A program made the translations under genes and the position numbers. Positions 1-6,163 of a DNA stretch of 10,891 nt are shown in pieces (the stretch's first letter is position 1; the number at the start of each line of letters is the position of its first letter). Below the pieces are notes generated by a model. That model saw only the letters and a list, made by a program, of their open reading frames with translations. It ran no database searches and was not told the origin of the DNA. The stretch comes from JACQNR01 sp049515175 (lineage in GTDB: Bacteria; Acidobacteriota; Terriglobia; UBA7540): positions 1 to 10,891 of the forward strand of contig JBEKUI010000157.1 of the NCBI GenBank assembly GCA_049515175.1, written 5' to 3'.

Positions 1-59
1 AGGCCCGCCGCAGTCGCCGAGTTGTCGGTGATGATCAGGGTTGAAATTCTCTGCACCAT
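1..59 (-). CDS. Partial CDS, N-terminus only, function unknown
   Basis: The first 19 residues of a minus-strand gene are visible (MVQRISTLIITDNSATAAG) before the window ends. The start is chosen because ATG at 57-59 follows a strong purine-rich Shine-Dalgarno stretch (AGGAGAGG on the minus strand, about 67-74) at normal distance. No stop interrupts the frame. Too little is present to recognise a family. A possible small membrane-peptide gene ends 65 bases upstream on the same strand, so the two may be co-transcribed. That this is a translated start is fairly well supported by the ribosome binding site; the identity is open. Confidence 0.5.
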   Translation of the reverse strand, partial: MVQRISTLIITDNSATAAG

Positions 60-124
60 AAGGACACCTCTCCTGAAACCGAATGTCGGTTTTCATGTTG
101 CCGCGCCCATCGCGCGGGACGCAG

Positions 125-277
125 CTACTTGGGTAAGCTCCGCAGTAAGTTCACCAGGAACGCCATTTTCGGGTCGGGCTTTCGGCTGCGCACGGGGAGT
201 GCCGCGAGCAGCACGATCAAGGCCGCAAGAGCTGCAACCGGCACGACTTCAGCGATGGACGCCATCGTGGGATTCAT
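125..277 (-). CDS. Possible small single-pass membrane peptide (50 aa)
   Basis: Reading from ATG at 275-277, the peptide has a short polar N-terminus (MNPTMASIAE), one clear hydrophobic helix at about residues 11-29 (VVPVAALAALIVLLAALPV), then a basic tail RSRKPDPK and a second, weaker amphipathic stretch ending in LLRSLPK. Positive charges after the helix suggest an N-out, C-in topology. The same frame is open further upstream, but that part is low-quality sequence, so the short form is preferred. The ribosome binding site is weak, and the start codon lies in the loop of a 5-bp hairpin (267-283). A second ATG at 263-265 is an alternative start. No family is recognised. It may be a real small protein or only an open frame. 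Confidence 0.35.
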   Translation of the reverse strand: MNPTMASIAEVVPVAALAALIVLLAALPVRSRKPDPKMAFLVNLLRSLPK

Positions 278-300
278 ACCCACGCTCAGATTGGCAGGTT

Positions 301-324
301 GTTGTTTCAGGGGGATGAAACAAC
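301..324. repeat. Perfect 9-bp inverted repeat upstream of the small membrane ORF
   Basis: GTTGTTTCA at 301-309 pairs perfectly with TGAAACAAC at 316-324 across a 6-base loop. It lies about 24 bases upstream of the possible start at 277. It lacks the GC-rich stem and T-tract of an intrinsic terminator, so an operator or a 5' leader hairpin is more likely. Two smaller perfect hairpins follow (267-271 with 279-283, and 254-258 with 262-266), making a structured stretch around the start codon. Confidence 0.4.
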
Positions 325-452
325 CATGAAGCTTTGGCGACAGCCGGCCGGGAAGATCCATTGATGAGAGGTCACAAACGCCGGGTGGGGCATTGGTTTT
401 CGGCCCGGCGGACATCTTGCCCTGCCGCAACGTGGGCGGGACACAATGTCCC

Positions 453-482
453 TTGACTCCGAGAGGGCTACTATGATAGACT
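453..482 (+). promoter_or_regulatory. Sigma-70-type promoter for the left ncRNA candidate
   Basis: TTGACT at 453-458 (5 of 6 to the -35 consensus) is separated by 18 bases from TAGACT at 477-482. It points towards the octamer array and would start transcription near 489. The right locus has the same layout (TTGACA, 18 bases, TAGGCT) facing its own array, which supports both as real parts of one design. Confidence 0.5.
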
Positions 483-488
483 AGCAAG

Positions 489-742
489 ATGTACTTTCTA
501 GAACTACCCAAAGGTCGAGGCTGAGGGCGGCGAAGTGGTCCGCATAGGTCGAGGGGGGTGCTGTCCCTTATATAGTAAAGGGACGAACCGAAAATGTTTT
601 TCAGAATGAAGTATTTACAATTTCCCATAAGTGGACGAACCGAGCAAGTCGCTTATAATCAACAAAATGTTGGAAAATCAACGAACCGAGGAAATGCTTA
701 TTTACGAGTGACTTACAAGAATGGGGGGGGGCGACGAAGCGA
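489..742 (+). ncRNA. Candidate ncRNA, left locus, with three CGAACCGA octamers
   Basis: Start is inferred from the promoter at 453-482; the end is a guess because no intrinsic terminator is visible. Order: a GC-rich leader with GAGGGCGGCG and two copies of GGTCGAGG (513-520 and 547-554); CCCTTATATAG at 565-575, inside a perfect 7-bp hairpin (563-569 with 578-584); then an AT-rich part carrying CGAACCGA at 584-591, 636-643 and 682-689. A near copy, CGAAGCGA, is at 735-742. The locus converges on the end of phoR. Its scaffold matches the right-hand locus (10119-10387, minus strand) in octamer spacing and in several sequence blocks. Alternatives are an outward-facing regulated promoter on the other strand, or a 53-residue ORF at 594-755. 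No known RNA family is claimed. Confidence 0.45.
584..689 (+). repeat. Left octamer array: CGAACCGA x3 with 44 and 38 nt gaps
   Basis: Three identical octamers lie at 584-591, 636-643 and 682-689; two of them extend leftwards to GGACGAACCGA. Gaps are 44 and 38 bases, exactly the gaps between the CAAAGCTA octamers of the right array. The periods (52 and 46) are not multiples of three, so this is not a protein repeat. The gap sequences differ from one another, but the first gap aligns with the first gap of the right array (AAATGT..TT.AGAATGA near the octamer). Confidence 0.85.
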
Positions 743-751
743 AAGAGACTG

Positions 752-2506
752 CTAAGCAGCGGGCAGTAGGACGGTGAAGGTTGACCCGTTTCCCAGCTCG
801 CTTTCCACATGGACGGATCCGCCCATGCGCTCGATGACGTGCTTGACGATCGAAAGGCCCAACCCGGTACCACCCATATCGCGCGAGCGGGCTTTATCCA
901 CACGGTAGAAGCGTTCGAAGATCCGGGAGAGGTCTTCGGAAGGTATCCCGATTCCCGTGTCGCGGATGGTGATGCGAACTTTTCCGTTGCCGGTCGGACC
1001 GGCAGTGACCTGCACTTCGCCGCCCGGACGATTGAACTTGATGGCGTTATCCAAAAGGTTGATCAGCACTTGTTCTAATCGAACCTTGTCGCCCAGGACA
1101 AAGGCTTCCTCGCGGCCCTCAGTGACAACGCGCACATCGCGCAGCCTAGCTTCGGCCTCCACGGTATTCAGCGCGGATTCGAGCGCGCTTTGGACTGCCA
1201 CCCGTTCCGGCTTGGAATCCGGTTTCCCTGACTCGAGCTCGGAGAGTGTCAGCAGGTCGGAGGCGATGTTATTCAACCGTATAGAGTGTGCCTTGATGAC
1301 CTCGAGGAAGCGGCGGTTATGTTCCGGGTCTTCCAGCGCGCCGTCCAGGAGGGTTTCCGCGTAGCCGCGAATGGCCGTGAGTGGCGTTCGCAACTCATGC
1401 GAGACATTGGCGACGAAATCCTTCCGCACGCGCTCCAGCCGCTCAAGGTCGGAGACGTCATGGAGTATGGCGATCGCACCGCGCTGCGAGGCGGCGGCGA
1501 GGGGGGCGACTTGCACTTCGAAGGACCGTCCAGCTGCGGAAGGCAATTCAAGCCGACCCCGTGACGGCTCGCCGCTTACGATGGCGTTAGAGAGCAAATC
1601 TAGTAGCTCCGGGTCGCGCACCAGTTCGAGCAGCGGCAACCGCTCCGTAACGGGCAGAGTCACGGCCACCGCCCGGGCAAAGGAATCGTTGCAGAAAGTC
1701 ACCCGCAGTTCGCTGTCCACGGCGAGGACGCCCTCGACCATGCTGGTGAGGATGGCTTCCCGCCGCGCTGACTCCAAGTTGAGCCGGTCCACGAGCTCAC
1801 GGAGTTGTGTGGCCGTGCGGTCCAGGGAGCGCGCCAGTGCCCCCAGTTCGTCCTCGGCATCTGGCGCGAGAGTTCCGGAGACACGAGTGTCCACCAGCCC
1901 TTCGGCAAAGGCCCGCAGGCGGCTTATACGCCGGGTGAAAGAACGGGAAAAGAAGTAGGCGATAACCAGCGCCACAAAGGCGGCGGCCAGTGACGCCCCC
2001 AGAATCCGCCAGCGCACCGCGGCCACGGCTTCATCCACGTCCTCCAGCGGGACAGCCAGGCGGAGGACGTGGCGCGGCGCGCCGCCGTAGGAGAGAGACG
2101 CGGCGACATAGCAGAGGTCATGGTCGAGGGTCGCGCTGTGGCGGATGGAGCTTCCCGATCCCAACTCCGTCGCCGCCCGAACCTCCGGCCGGCCGGCGTG
2201 GTTCTCCATCGTTTCCGGATCGTGCCGGGAGTCCGCCAGCACCATGCCCCGGGGATCGATCAGCGTCACGCGTGCCTGGGCGCGAGCTCCGGCCGCCTTC
2301 GCCCACTCTTCCAGGGCAGGCGGCGGCACGCTCGCCACTTCGAAGCTCAGCAGGCGGAGCTGCGCGGTCAGTCGTTGTTCGACGTTGTCCACCTGCCGTC
2401 GCGCCATGTAGCGCGATAGGTAGAAGTCGAGGCTCAGGAGCGACGCCGCAATTACCAGGCAGGCGCTCCAGAAGAGTTTGCGGAAGATGGGGCTGCGAAG
2501 GGTCAC
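752..2506 (-). CDS. phoR: Sensor histidine kinase, PhoR type
   Basis: Inner-membrane kinase that would phosphorylate the response regulator encoded just upstream. The 584 residues show TM1 at about 11-30, an extracytoplasmic segment to about 165, TM2 at about 167-187, a HAMP linker to about 240 and a PAS-like segment at about 245-350. Then come HisKA with the phospho-accepting H370 in FVANVSHELRTP, an N box (LINLLDNAIKF, 481-491), a G1 box (DTGIG, 516-520), FERFYRVD, and a G2 box (GGTGLGLS, 545-552). All catalytic motifs are intact. Start is GTG at 2504-2506 with no strong Shine-Dalgarno, 118 bases after the end of phoB. A periplasmic segment plus PAS is the PhoR layout used by many non-enteric bacteria. 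A role in phosphate sensing is inferred from the Pho-box-like repeat before phoB; no pst or phoU gene is in view. Confidence 0.88.
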   Translation of the reverse strand: MTLRSPIFRKLFWSACLVIAASLLSLDFYLSRYMARRQVDNVEQRLTAQLRLLSFEVASVPPPALEEWAKAAGARAQARVTLIDPRGMVLADSRHDPETMENHAGRPEVRAATELGSGSSIRHSATLDHDLCYVAASLSYGGAPRHVLRLAVPLEDVDEAVAAVRWRILGASLAAAFVALVIAYFFSRSFTRRISRLRAFAEGLVDTRVSGTLAPDAEDELGALARSLDRTATQLRELVDRLNLESARREAILTSMVEGVLAVDSELRVTFCNDSFARAVAVTLPVTERLPLLELVRDPELLDLLSNAIVSGEPSRGRLELPSAAGRSFEVQVAPLAAASQRGAIAILHDVSDLERLERVRKDFVANVSHELRTPLTAIRGYAETLLDGALEDPEHNRRFLEVIKAHSIRLNNIASDLLTLSELESGKPDSKPERVAVQSALESALNTVEAEARLRDVRVVTEGREEAFVLGDKVRLEQVLINLLDNAIKFNRPGGEVQVTAGPTGNGKVRITIRDTGIGIPSEDLSRIFERFYRVDKARSRDMGGTGLGLSIVKHVIERMGGSVHVESELGNGSTFTVLLPAA

Positions 2507-2520
2507 GGGAATTGTCGGTT

Positions 2521-2605
2521 GAAGATTGACGATTGAAGATAGGCCGCGTCCCGCCGCGGCGCTTGGATTCGCAGCGCGGGCCGCCTGCTTGAATCATCAA
2601 TCATC
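2521..2605. repeat. Imperfect long inverted repeat between phoB and phoR
   Basis: The 17-base arms at 2521-2537 and 2589-2605 match at 14 of 17 positions in inverted orientation; both are built from GATTGA/TCAATC units. The roughly 50 bases between are very GC-rich and contain further GC palindromes. The stem-loop fills most of the 118-base phoB-phoR gap. It could attenuate transcription or set phoR mRNA stability, or be a dispersed intergenic repeat; no T-tract follows. Confidence 0.45.
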
Positions 2606-2624
2606 ATTCGGCAACTTCCAATAT

Positions 2625-3338
2625 TCAATCCTCGGCTGCGTCCGCCGTGCTCGAAGCGAACCGATACCCCGAGCCGCGTACCGTCTGGATAAACTGTGGC
2701 CGTTCGGGCTGTGCCTCGATCTTTTCCCGCAGCCGACGGATGTGAACGTCCACGGTGCGTGGGGTCACGAAGCGGTCGCGGCCCCAAACTCCATCGAGCA
2801 GTTGTTCGCGGTTGAAAATCCGGCGCGGATGCGACGCCAGAAAGTGCAGCAGCTTGAATTCCAGCGCACTCAATTCAATCGCCTCGCCGCGCGCCGTCAC
2901 TTCCTGGGTGCGAGCGTCGAGGTGCAATCCTGGAACCTCGATGACTTCCAGTTTTTCCGCCGGCCGCGCCTGGCGCCGCAGCACTGCTCGCACCCGCGCC
3001 ACCAGCTCGCGCGGGCTGAACGGCTTCACGACGTAATCGTCGGCGCCGATCTCGAGGCCTAGCACGCGATCGATCTCCTCCCCCTTGGCGGTCAAGAAAA
3101 TCACCGGGAGCGATTTCAGCCGCTCCTCGGCGCGCAGCCGCTTGCAGATCTCGAATCCGTCCAGGTCCGGGAGCATGATATCCAGCAACACGAGGTCGGC
3201 AGGATTGCGCCGCAGGTGCTCCAGGCCGTCCTTGCCGGAAACGAAACTCGCCACCTCGAACCCTTCTTTGCGAAAGTTGTAGCGGACCAGCTCGGTGATG
3301 TCCTTCTCGTCCTCGATGAGCACGATGCGTTGTCGCAC
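2625..3338 (-). CDS. phoB: Response regulator with winged-helix DNA-binding domain, PhoB type
   Basis: OmpR/PhoB-family transcription factor of 237 residues, a normal length. The receiver domain (about 4-120) has acidic pocket E9/D10, phospho-acceptor D53 in LLDIMLPDLDG, T83 and K105 in DDYVVKPFSPRE. The C-terminal winged helix (about 132-230) has ELSALEFKLLHFLASHPRRIFNREQLL, TPRTVDVHIRRLREKIE and the terminal TVRGSGYRF hairpin. The start is GTG at 3336-3338. It is the only possible start, because the upstream frame meets TGA within six codons and has no other initiation codon. TATAAT lies only six bases before it, predicting a leaderless mRNA. The Pho-box-like repeats immediately upstream suggest autoregulation and favour PhoB over other OmpR-family members. 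phoR follows 118 bases downstream on the same strand. Confidence 0.9.
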   Translation of the reverse strand: MRQRIVLIEDEKDITELVRYNFRKEGFEVASFVSGKDGLEHLRRNPADLVLLDIMLPDLDGFEICKRLRAEERLKSLPVIFLTAKGEEIDRVLGLEIGADDYVVKPFSPRELVARVRAVLRRQARPAEKLEVIEVPGLHLDARTQEVTARGEAIELSALEFKLLHFLASHPRRIFNREQLLDGVWGRDRFVTPRTVDVHIRRLREKIEAQPERPQFIQTVRGSGYRFASSTADAAED

Positions 3339-3344
3339 ACCGGG

Positions 3345-3379
3345 ATTATAGCATCAGCGAGGTTACATCCCGGTTACAG
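3345..3379 (-). promoter_or_regulatory. phoB promoter: three 11-bp-spaced Pho-box-like units plus TATAAT
   Basis: On the minus strand CTGTAAC (3379-3373), ATGTAAC (3368-3362) and CTGATGC (3357-3351) follow each other at exact 11-bp steps. The -10 box TATAAT is at 3350-3345. PhoB sites in proteobacteria are 7-base CTGTCAT-like units separated by 4 bases, and Bacillus PhoP sites are TTAACA-like repeats at the same period (here GTTACA twice on the plus strand). The repeats stand in place of a -35 element, as in activator-dependent Pho promoters. The predicted start point is about 3338, at the GTG codon itself. Confidence 0.65.
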
Positions 3380-3697
3380 CCCCTCCCTGCCCGACTCAGG
3401 GGGCGGAGTCTTCTCTCGCCACTGGCGGTCGCGACCCTCCTGCCCTTGGGGAGGGTGAATGGCGGCAAACGACGGCACCTGCCGCCGGAGGGTTCCGGCG
3501 GTATTGGCCCGTGCAGCCCGCGATCTCGTTGATAACCAAGTATTTATGGCATTGGCGAATGGCATCCCATTCGCTCGGATGATGTTCCGCCGGGGCGGGG
3601 GGAAGGTGTTCTCCTGCTGCGGGACTGGGGGGGGGGGAAACCGTTGGGGCACGTGATAACCTCAGCATCGGATGTGACAACTCGAGAGCGCCCCGCC
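3380..3697. other. Gene-free leader between phoB and the PAP2 gene, rich in hairpins
   Basis: No convincing gene on either strand. Perfect inverted repeats are present: ACCCTCC (3434-3440) with GGAGGGT (3450-3456); GGCGGCA (3461-3467) with TGCCGCC (3480-3486); and GCGAATGG (3555-3562) with CCATTCGC (3567-3574, 4-base loop). TGGCAT occurs as a direct repeat at 3547 and 3560. A run of 11 G at 3627-3637 lies about 60 bases before the chosen PAP2 start. Spacing does not fit a sigma-54 site. This could be a structured 5' leader for the PAP2 mRNA, but no known riboswitch is recognised. Confidence 0.4.
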
Positions 3698-4660
3698 ATG
3701 CTTTCGGCCCTGCGGATTCACGAGAGAATTCTTGTGGCGTTTTTCGCCTACCTGACGGCTTCGGCCTTCAGCTTTCCCCTCGACCTGCAACAGCGACTGG
3801 TCGTCATCCCGCTCAACCTCCTCGTTGTGGCGGTCCTCTCCATGCTCAGTCGTGAAGGCACTGGGGATCGCAGCCGCTTCCTCACGCAGGTCCGGGACTG
3901 GATTCCTTGCGTCCTGATTCTTGTGGCCTACCGCGAGTCTGGTCTTTTCTTCATTCCGGACCCTACGCACCGGCTGGATGATTTTTTCATTCGCTTCGAT
4001 GACTCGATTCTCGGGTATCCTGGAGTCCTGCGATTGCTGGCTTGGGGCGCGCCCTGGCTGCAACGCTACCTGGAGCTTTCCTACTTCCTGTGCTACCCCA
4101 TCGTACCGCTGGGTCTGGCGAGTCTGTACCTGGTCCGGAACAAGGCAACAGATGTAGCGCCGGGCTGCAGCCCGGCCGATGCCCGGCCGCTGGCAGGCGC
4201 TTCTCACGACGCCTGTCGCCGCGCCGCTGTCGAACGCTTCTGGACCGCCGTTCTCCTGGCTTCCTTCACCTGTTATCTGCTTTTTCCTCTGTTCCCGCTC
4301 ACGCCGCCGCGCGAGCTTTTCAACGACGTTCCCGGGCCGCAAGTCGCGCCGGTCCTGCGCGGCATGAATCGCTGGCTGCTGGGCCGTTACGCGGTGGGGG
4401 CAAGCCTCTTTCCCAGCGCCCACGTCGCCGCCACAACCGCAATGGCCCTGGCAATTCGCCGCTACTTGCCGCGCTTTGGCCTGGTCTTTGTCCTCATCGC
4501 CGCGAGCATCGCCCTCGCCACCGTTTACGGCCGCTACCACTACGCCGCGGATGCTCTGGCCGGGGCGATGGTCGGCCTCACGGCTTATCTCGTATCGAAA
4601 CGATGGCTTGGGGCTCTCGCGCCGGTGTCGCTAGCGCAGAGCAAGACTCAACGGTCCTAG
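3698..4660 (+). CDS. PAP2-family integral membrane phosphatase/phosphotransferase
   Basis: Polytopic inner-membrane protein of 320 residues with about seven or eight hydrophobic helices. The PAP2 signature histidines are present: FPSAH at about 238-242 and YGRYHYAAD at about 277-285, giving the catalytic H242, R279, H281 and D285. The first PAP2 motif (KxxxxxxRP) is not clear, and the spacing and RYHYAAD form resemble the Aur1/inositol-phosphotransferase-like PAP2_3 branch, which acts on lipid phosphates or head groups. The start is ATG at 3698, preceded by a GAGAG stretch; an upstream TTG at 3644 would add 18 unremarkable polar residues. The gene is divergent from phoB, so a link with phosphate metabolism is possible but unproven. 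An 18-bp perfect palindrome lies inside the gene and encodes a polar loop (about 154-160). Substrate unknown. Confidence 0.8.
   Translation: MLSALRIHERILVAFFAYLTASAFSFPLDLQQRLVVIPLNLLVVAVLSMLSREGTGDRSRFLTQVRDWIPCVLILVAYRESGLFFIPDPTHRLDDFFIRFDDSILGYPGVLRLLAWGAPWLQRYLELSYFLCYPIVPLGLASLYLVRNKATDVAPGCSPADARPLAGASHDACRRAAVERFWTAVLLASFTCYLLFPLFPLTPPRELFNDVPGPQVAPVLRGMNRWLLGRYAVGASLFPSAHVAATTAMALAIRRYLPRFGLVFVLIAASIALATVYGRYHYAADALAGAMVGLTAYLVSKRWLGALAPVSLAQSKTQRS
4159..4176. repeat. REP-like 18-bp perfect palindrome inside the PAP2 coding sequence
   Basis: GCCGGGCTGCAGCCCGGC is its own reverse complement. It is translated in frame as part of a polar stretch (APGCSPADARPLAG) in a loop between membrane helices. 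GC-rich palindromes of this form are typical of dispersed intergenic REP-like repeats, so this may be a captured repeat that left the frame open. Confidence 0.55.
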
Positions 4661-4692
4661 GAATTCAGATGAAGCAGCAGGAAGGAAAAGGT

Positions 4693-5127
4693 TCAGTAGT
4701 TGCTTCCCTGGAAGAACCAGTTGGTGTGCCACTCGTAGACGCGTTTCCAGGAATTGGGATTATCCCAGACTTTTCGCAGGTTAGCCCAGTATCGAGCACG
4801 GGCGGCAGGTGCAGGTTCAAGAACGCTCGGATAAAGCTTCTCGTCCACTTTGAAGACATCCGGCGCATCATAGGGCAGGCGGTCGCCATAGACGTACATG
4901 GCGCGCGAGAGCTTCCGGGCGCAATCCCAATAGGCACCAGCCAGCGCTTCTTCGGCGCTGCGCTCCTTAGGGGTCCCGAAGGACTTGGCGTTAAGGAATT
5001 CCGGGGGGGGCGTAGGGCTCAATTGCAGGGTCGGAGAGTACGACATCACTAGGAAAGCACCCACCAAGAAGACCGAAACAATCCCGATCAGAAGGCCGTA
5101 CATTTTCCCGTAGCCAAGACTCGCCAT
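4693..5127 (-). CDS. Small membrane-anchored protein of unknown function (144 aa)
   Basis: Start is ATG at 5125-5127 with an AGGTG ribosome binding site just upstream. Residues about 10-30 (YGLLIGIVSVFLVGAFLVMSY) form one N-terminal membrane anchor. A proline-rich linker SPTPPPEF follows, then a mostly helical soluble domain with conserved-looking aromatic and acidic residues (AYWDCARKLSRAMYVYGDRLPYDAPDVFKVD) and a tryptophan-rich end (VWDNPNSWKRVYEWHTNWFFQGSNY). The first helix is followed by no basic cluster, so the domain is probably outside the cytoplasm. No family is recognised. The gene converges on the PAP2 gene with a 32-base gap. The linker is encoded by a run of eight C on the coding strand (5003-5010), which would be prone to slippage. 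Confidence 0.72.
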   Translation of the reverse strand: MASLGYGKMYGLLIGIVSVFLVGAFLVMSYSPTLQLSPTPPPEFLNAKSFGTPKERSAEEALAGAYWDCARKLSRAMYVYGDRLPYDAPDVFKVDEKLYPSVLEPAPAARARYWANLRKVWDNPNSWKRVYEWHTNWFFQGSNY

Positions 5128-5196
5128 CGGTCACCTACCCGTCGAGCTCAAACCTCTCACTGCAATTTATGATAGCTTGCCGCCTGCAAAAGAGCC

Positions 5197-5214
5197 ATAG
5201 CACAACGGTGCTAT
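5197..5214. repeat. Perfect 7-bp hairpin in the divergent intergenic region
   Basis: ATAGCAC (5197-5203) pairs with GTGCTAT (5208-5214) across an AACG loop, followed directly by CCCC-AC-GGGG at 5215-5224. It lies between the divergent genes at 5127 (minus) and 5309 (plus), so an operator shared by both is possible. No T-tract follows on either strand to make it a terminator for a gene. Confidence 0.35.
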
Positions 5215-5308
5215 CCCCACGGGGTATCGGCGGGTTGTCGCGGCTCCATGAGCGTCCTTCGAACCGCTGATCTCCGGCCCACGGCGCTCCGTTTCCAGGC
5301 ATAGTAGA

Positions 5309-6163
5309 ATGGTTGCCGTGGACGATTGCAGCACGAAAAGCGAGCCATCGACGAAGGGGAGGTTCGTTACCGCTTCCTTTGGCAGTCTCCAGCGCCAGGT
5401 GCACCGGCTGGGTTTCTCGGCTTCTTACCGGCCGGGGAAGGCGGCGGTGAAACGCGCCTTGGACGCTGGCATCGACGTGTTCTTTTGCTACGGGTTCGAC
5501 CGGCAAATGACCGGCGTGCTGCGGGACCTGCCGCCCAGCCAGCGCCGGCAATTGGTTTACGTGACCGGCGCCTACAACCTGCTCTGGTGGCATCCCAACC
5601 TGCGGCGCTCGCTGGAGAAGCGCCTGCGGCAACTGCGCACTGACTATATTGACTGCTTTCTTTTCCTCGGCGTGATGGGCAAGGAGAAGTTCCTCGACGG
5701 CGTACTGGAAGAACTCCAGCGCTTTCGCGAGGAGGGCAAGGTGCTCTCGACGGGGGTTTCCATTCACGCCCGCAAGCTCGCCGGCTCGCTCGCCGGGCGC
5801 GGGACGATTCAGGCGCTCATGATGCGCTACAACGCGGCGCACCGCGGCGCCGAGCAGGATATTTTTCCTCATCTCGCCGCTCACAACCCCGCCGTCATCA
5901 GTTACACCGCGACGCGCTGGCGTTACCTGCTGCGACGGCCGCGTGGCTGGCCGAAAGACGCCCGCATTCCCACGCCCGCTTTGTGCTACCGCTTCGTACT
6001 CTCGAACCCCAACGTGCACGTTTGCCTGACCGCTCCCAAGAGCGCCCGGGAGCTTGACGAGAATCTGGCCGCCCTTCGCGACGGGCCGCTCAGTGAAACC
6101 GACCTGCAGTTCATGCGCGACTTCGGCGACGCTGTGCACGCGCAGAAGAAATGGTTTATGTGA
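5309..6163 (+). CDS. Aldo/keto reductase-fold protein, catalytic tetrad largely missing
   Basis: The 284 residues follow the order of an aldo/keto reductase TIM barrel: VHRLGFSAS (31-39), GIDVFFCYG (54-62), LVYVTGAYN (82-90), LRTDYIDCFLF (109-119), GKVLSTGVSIHARK (143-156), IQALMMRYNAAH (167-178), AVISYTATRW (195-204) and the cofactor-side motif TAPKSARELDENLAAL (241-256). Family members normally use Asp, Tyr, Lys and His for NADPH-dependent carbonyl reduction. Here only the Tyr (Y61) is evident: the FDTA Asp is replaced and shortened to FFC, the Lys of the TK motif is G87, and the strand-4 His is replaced in FLFLGV. There is no C-terminal ferredoxin domain. Function may be non-catalytic or altered. 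Start ATG 5309 has a weak ribosome binding site; a TAGAAT just before it hints at an upstream promoter very close to the start. Confidence 0.78.
   Translation: MVAVDDCSTKSEPSTKGRFVTASFGSLQRQVHRLGFSASYRPGKAAVKRALDAGIDVFFCYGFDRQMTGVLRDLPPSQRRQLVYVTGAYNLLWWHPNLRRSLEKRLRQLRTDYIDCFLFLGVMGKEKFLDGVLEELQRFREEGKVLSTGVSIHARKLAGSLAGRGTIQALMMRYNAAHRGAEQDIFPHLAAHNPAVISYTATRWRYLLRRPRGWPKDARIPTPALCYRFVLSNPNVHVCLTAPKSARELDENLAALRDGPLSETDLQFMRDFGDAVHAQKKWFM

Noticed and set aside
584..742. CRISPR array
   Set aside because: Repeats are only 8-11 bp, gap lengths are uneven (44 and 38), gaps are partly homologous between the two loci, and no cas gene is near.
3547..3566. Sigma-54 promoter (TGGCA repeats) before PAP2, and a TTGGCACG near 7825 on the minus strand
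   Set aside because: Neither has the required GG-N10-GC spacing.
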